A DNA stretch of 64,000 nucleotides from Azospirillum sp. 412522. GTDB taxonomy: Bacteria > Pseudomonadota > Alphaproteobacteria > Azospirillales > Azospirillaceae. The stretch lies in assembly GCF_019805165.1 (NCBI RefSeq), contig NZ_RWIJ01000009.1, forward strand, positions 1 to 64,000. The letters run 5' to 3'. The translations under genes were made by a program, and so were the position numbers. This document shows, one piece after another, positions 62,439-64,000 of this stretch. Position 1 is the first letter of the stretch; every line of letters starts with the position of its first letter. The notes below the pieces were generated by a model, which was given only the letters and a program-made list of their open reading frames with translations, was not told the origin of the DNA and made no database searches.

Positions 62439-62453
62439 GGACAGCAGAAAATG
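62439..62453. promoter_or_regulatory. Possible Lrp-type site (CAGCA-GAAAA-TGCTG dyad)
   Basis: GGACAGCAGAAAATGCTGG contains a dyad with CAGCA/TGCTG arms, matching most positions of the Lrp consensus YAGHAWATTWTDCTR. The GGACAGCAGAAAAT part is the reverse complement of the sequence at 55720, next to the Lrp gene. It lies between the aminotransferase and HAD genes, 170 bp before the HAD start. Confidence 0.5.
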
Positions 62454-62503
62454 CTGGATACGGGGGTATTCGCGGATTCTTCAGCGGATGCCCCCAATTC
62501 CGT

Positions 62504-63880
62504 CTATCTCATCGCCCGGCGGACGTCGGGGTCATCCAGGGTCTGGTCGAGGGTCTGGGCCGTGCGTTCCAGGATCGCGTCGATGTCGGCGTCGGTGCAG
62601 CAGAGCGGCGGGGCGTAGCCCAGCACGCCGTTCGCGAAGGCGCGGATCACCAGCCCGTTGTTCCAGGCGCGATCGAAGATCCGGCGCGACGGTTCGGCGG
62701 CGGCGGGCAGCGGGGTCTTGCGCTCCTTGTCCACCACCAGCTCGATGGCGGCCAGCATGCCGCGCCCACGCACGTCGCCGACCAGCGGATGGTCGCGCAA
62801 CGCATGCAGCCCGGCCATCAGCCGCGCGCCGGCCTTGACGCCGTTGGCGAGCAGGCTGTCCTCGTACAGATGCAATGCCGCAAGCCCCACTGCGGCACTC
62901 ACGGGGTGTGCGGAGTAGGTGTAGCCATGCCCGACGGCGGCGCTGCCGGCTGCATCGGCGATGGTATCGTAAACCGCGTCGGACAGGAAGACCGCACCCA
63001 TCGGCACATAGCCGGAGGTCAGGCCCTTGGCCGTGGTCATCATGTCGGGCACCACGCCGTCGTCGCTGCAGGCGAACAGCGGGCCGGTGCGGCCGAAGCC
63101 GGTGATGACCTCGTCGGCGACGAACAGGATGCCCAGGCTGCGGCAGCGGTCGCACATCGCCTTCATCCAGCCGTCGGGCGGCACCAGAACGCCACCCGAG
63201 CCCTGGATCGGCTCGGCATAGAAGGCGGCGACCCGCTCCGGCCCGCCGATCTCGGCAATCTTGGCGTCGAGTGCGGCAAGCGACGCGGCGATGATCGCCT
63301 CGGCATTGTCGCCGACCGGGTTGCGGTAGGCATAGTGCGACGGAATCTTGTGCTGCCAGTCGAACGGGACGCCGAAACCGGCATGGAAGGCGGGCAGGGC
63401 GGTCAGCCCGGATCCGACGGTGGAGGAGCCGTGATAGCCCTGCTCGATGGAAATGAACTGGTCACGCTGCGGCTGGCCCTTGGCCTGCCAGTAATAGCGG
63501 ATGAAGCGGATGGTGCTGTCCACCGCGTCCGACCCGCCCAGCGTGAAATAGACATGGTTCAGGTCGCCGGGAGCACGCTCGGCGAGCGCCGCCGCCAGCC
63601 GGATCGCAGGCTCGCTGCCAAGCCCGAAATAGCCGGTGGCATAGGGCAGTTCCTGAAGCTGGCGGGTGGCGGCGTCGACGAGGCTCTGCTGACCATAGCC
63701 GGCATTGACGCACCACAGGCCGGCGAAGCCGTCGACGAGCTGGTGGCCGGCGGCGTCGGTGACCGTCGCCCCGGCGCCGGAGGCGATCACCCGCACCCCG
63801 GCCTTCTCGTGGCCGCGGTAGGACGCGACGGGATGCACCAGATGGGCGCGATCGAGTTCGATCAGGGAATTGCTGAGCAT
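62504..63880 (-). CDS. Class III aminotransferase (SpuC/beta-alanine-pyruvate type)
   Basis: The 458-residue PLP enzyme has 'VDGFAGLWCVNAGYGQQSLV', 'YFTLGGSDAVDSTIRFIRYY', 'EPIQGSGGVLVPPDGW', 'LFVADEVITGFGRTGPLFA', the PLP lysine in 'MTTAKGLTSGYVPMG' and 'GHGYTYSAHPVSAAVGLAAL'. These are the marks of omega-amino acid or polyamine:pyruvate aminotransferases. The ATG at 63880 has GGAGAGG 5 bp upstream. It is the first gene of the minus-strand catabolic unit and probably removes the amino group of the imported compound. Confidence 0.9.
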   Translation of the reverse strand: MLSNSLIELDRAHLVHPVASYRGHEKAGVRVIASGAGATVTDAAGHQLVDGFAGLWCVNAGYGQQSLVDAATRQLQELPYATGYFGLGSEPAIRLAAALAERAPGDLNHVYFTLGGSDAVDSTIRFIRYYWQAKGQPQRDQFISIEQGYHGSSTVGSGLTALPAFHAGFGVPFDWQHKIPSHYAYRNPVGDNAEAIIAASLAALDAKIAEIGGPERVAAFYAEPIQGSGGVLVPPDGWMKAMCDRCRSLGILFVADEVITGFGRTGPLFACSDDGVVPDMMTTAKGLTSGYVPMGAVFLSDAVYDTIADAAGSAAVGHGYTYSAHPVSAAVGLAALHLYEDSLLANGVKAGARLMAGLHALRDHPLVGDVRGRGMLAAIELVVDKERKTPLPAAAEPSRRIFDRAWNNGLVIRAFANGVLGYAPPLCCTDADIDAILERTAQTLDQTLDDPDVRRAMR

Positions 63881-63893
63881 GGTCCTCTCCGGA

Positions 63894-64000
63894 TCAGCCG
63901 AGTGCCTGGCTGGCGAGCGCAAAAGTCGAAACGGGCGCGGCCGGTGAGGCGGCCGCCGCGGGGGCGGCGCGGCGCATGGCGATGCCGCCGCCGACATGGC
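63894..64000 (-). CDS. C-terminal end of an unidentified protein (partial)
   Basis: A frame open to the window edge ends in TGA at 63896-63894, 14 bp before the aminotransferase start. It reads 'HVGGGIAMRRAAPAAAASPA' and ends 'TFALASQALG'. The Ala/Pro-rich tail gives no family. Spacing suggests it is the preceding gene of the same operon, but it may be a chance frame. Confidence 0.35.
   Translation of the reverse strand, partial: HVGGGIAMRRAAPAAAASPAAPVSTFALASQALG

Overview
The window is GC-rich, densely packed DNA of a free-living alphaproteobacterium. The gene set (clade I nos operon, ubiTUV, a Zur-type zinc operon with DUF1826, malonate TRAP genes, many ABC and aromatic-acid genes) and the codon use suggest a Rhodospirillales/Azospirillum-like organism. 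This placement is inference, as no rRNA or other marker is present. No tRNA, rRNA or CRISPR array was seen.

Layout. (1) 1-10.9 kb: an IS5-type transposase tail, a collapsed periplasmic nitrate reductase (nap) locus with an intact napE, then a complete nitrous-oxide reductase operon nosRZDFYL-nosX(apbE)-tatA. (2) 10.9-14.5 kb: a zinc-uptake operon (DUF1826, a 43-aa membrane protein, ABC ATPase, permease, zinc-binding protein) behind a Zur-like palindrome. (3) 14.5-18.1 kb: an intergenic inverted repeat, a Phd/PIN toxin-antitoxin pair with twin palindromic operators, and ubiTUV for oxygen-independent ubiquinone synthesis. The same TTGAC-N4-GTCAA box precedes nosR and ubiT, tying anaerobic quinone supply to N2O respiration. 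(4) 18.1-26.5 kb: small remnants, then a malonate regulon: FCD regulator, TRAP transporter, secreted hydrolase, malonyl-CoA synthetase and malonyl-CoA decarboxylase.

(5) 26.5-35.2 kb: a tightly overlapping catabolic operon (maleate isomerase-like, MFS, aryl-CoA-type FAD monooxygenase, 4HBT thioesterase, aryl-AMP ligase, VOC protein, alpha/beta hydrolase) with a divergent TetR gene and two identical-arm operators. It reads as a CoA-dependent hydroxybenzoate/heteroaryl acid route ending at maleate and fumarate. (6) 35.6-44.8 kb: a creatininase homologue, a metallo-beta-lactamase-fold hydrolase, an aspartoacylase/AstE-like enzyme, a complete peptide-type ABC importer and a TetR. A palindrome is shared by the two promoter regions. 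I know no described pathway with this composition.

(7) 44.8-49.1 kb: a DEDDh exonuclease followed by a gene graveyard: an SDR without its catalytic centre, an APH-like tail, an ABC-permease tail, a frameshifted DeoR regulator, a 5'-truncated aminotransferase and a deletion derivative of an IS5-family element. (8) 49.1-54.2 kb: HAD hydrolase, hydroxylysine-kinase-like APH kinase, class III PLP phospho-lyase/aminotransferase, Lrp regulator, a second IS5 derivative and a LysR gene. (9) 54.2-64 kb: DadA-like FAD oxidoreductase, Lrp regulator, a peptide-type ABC importer with a fused double ATPase, a second HAD hydrolase and a second class III aminotransferase. Parts 8 and 9 are two amine or amino-acid catabolic modules built from the same protein families.
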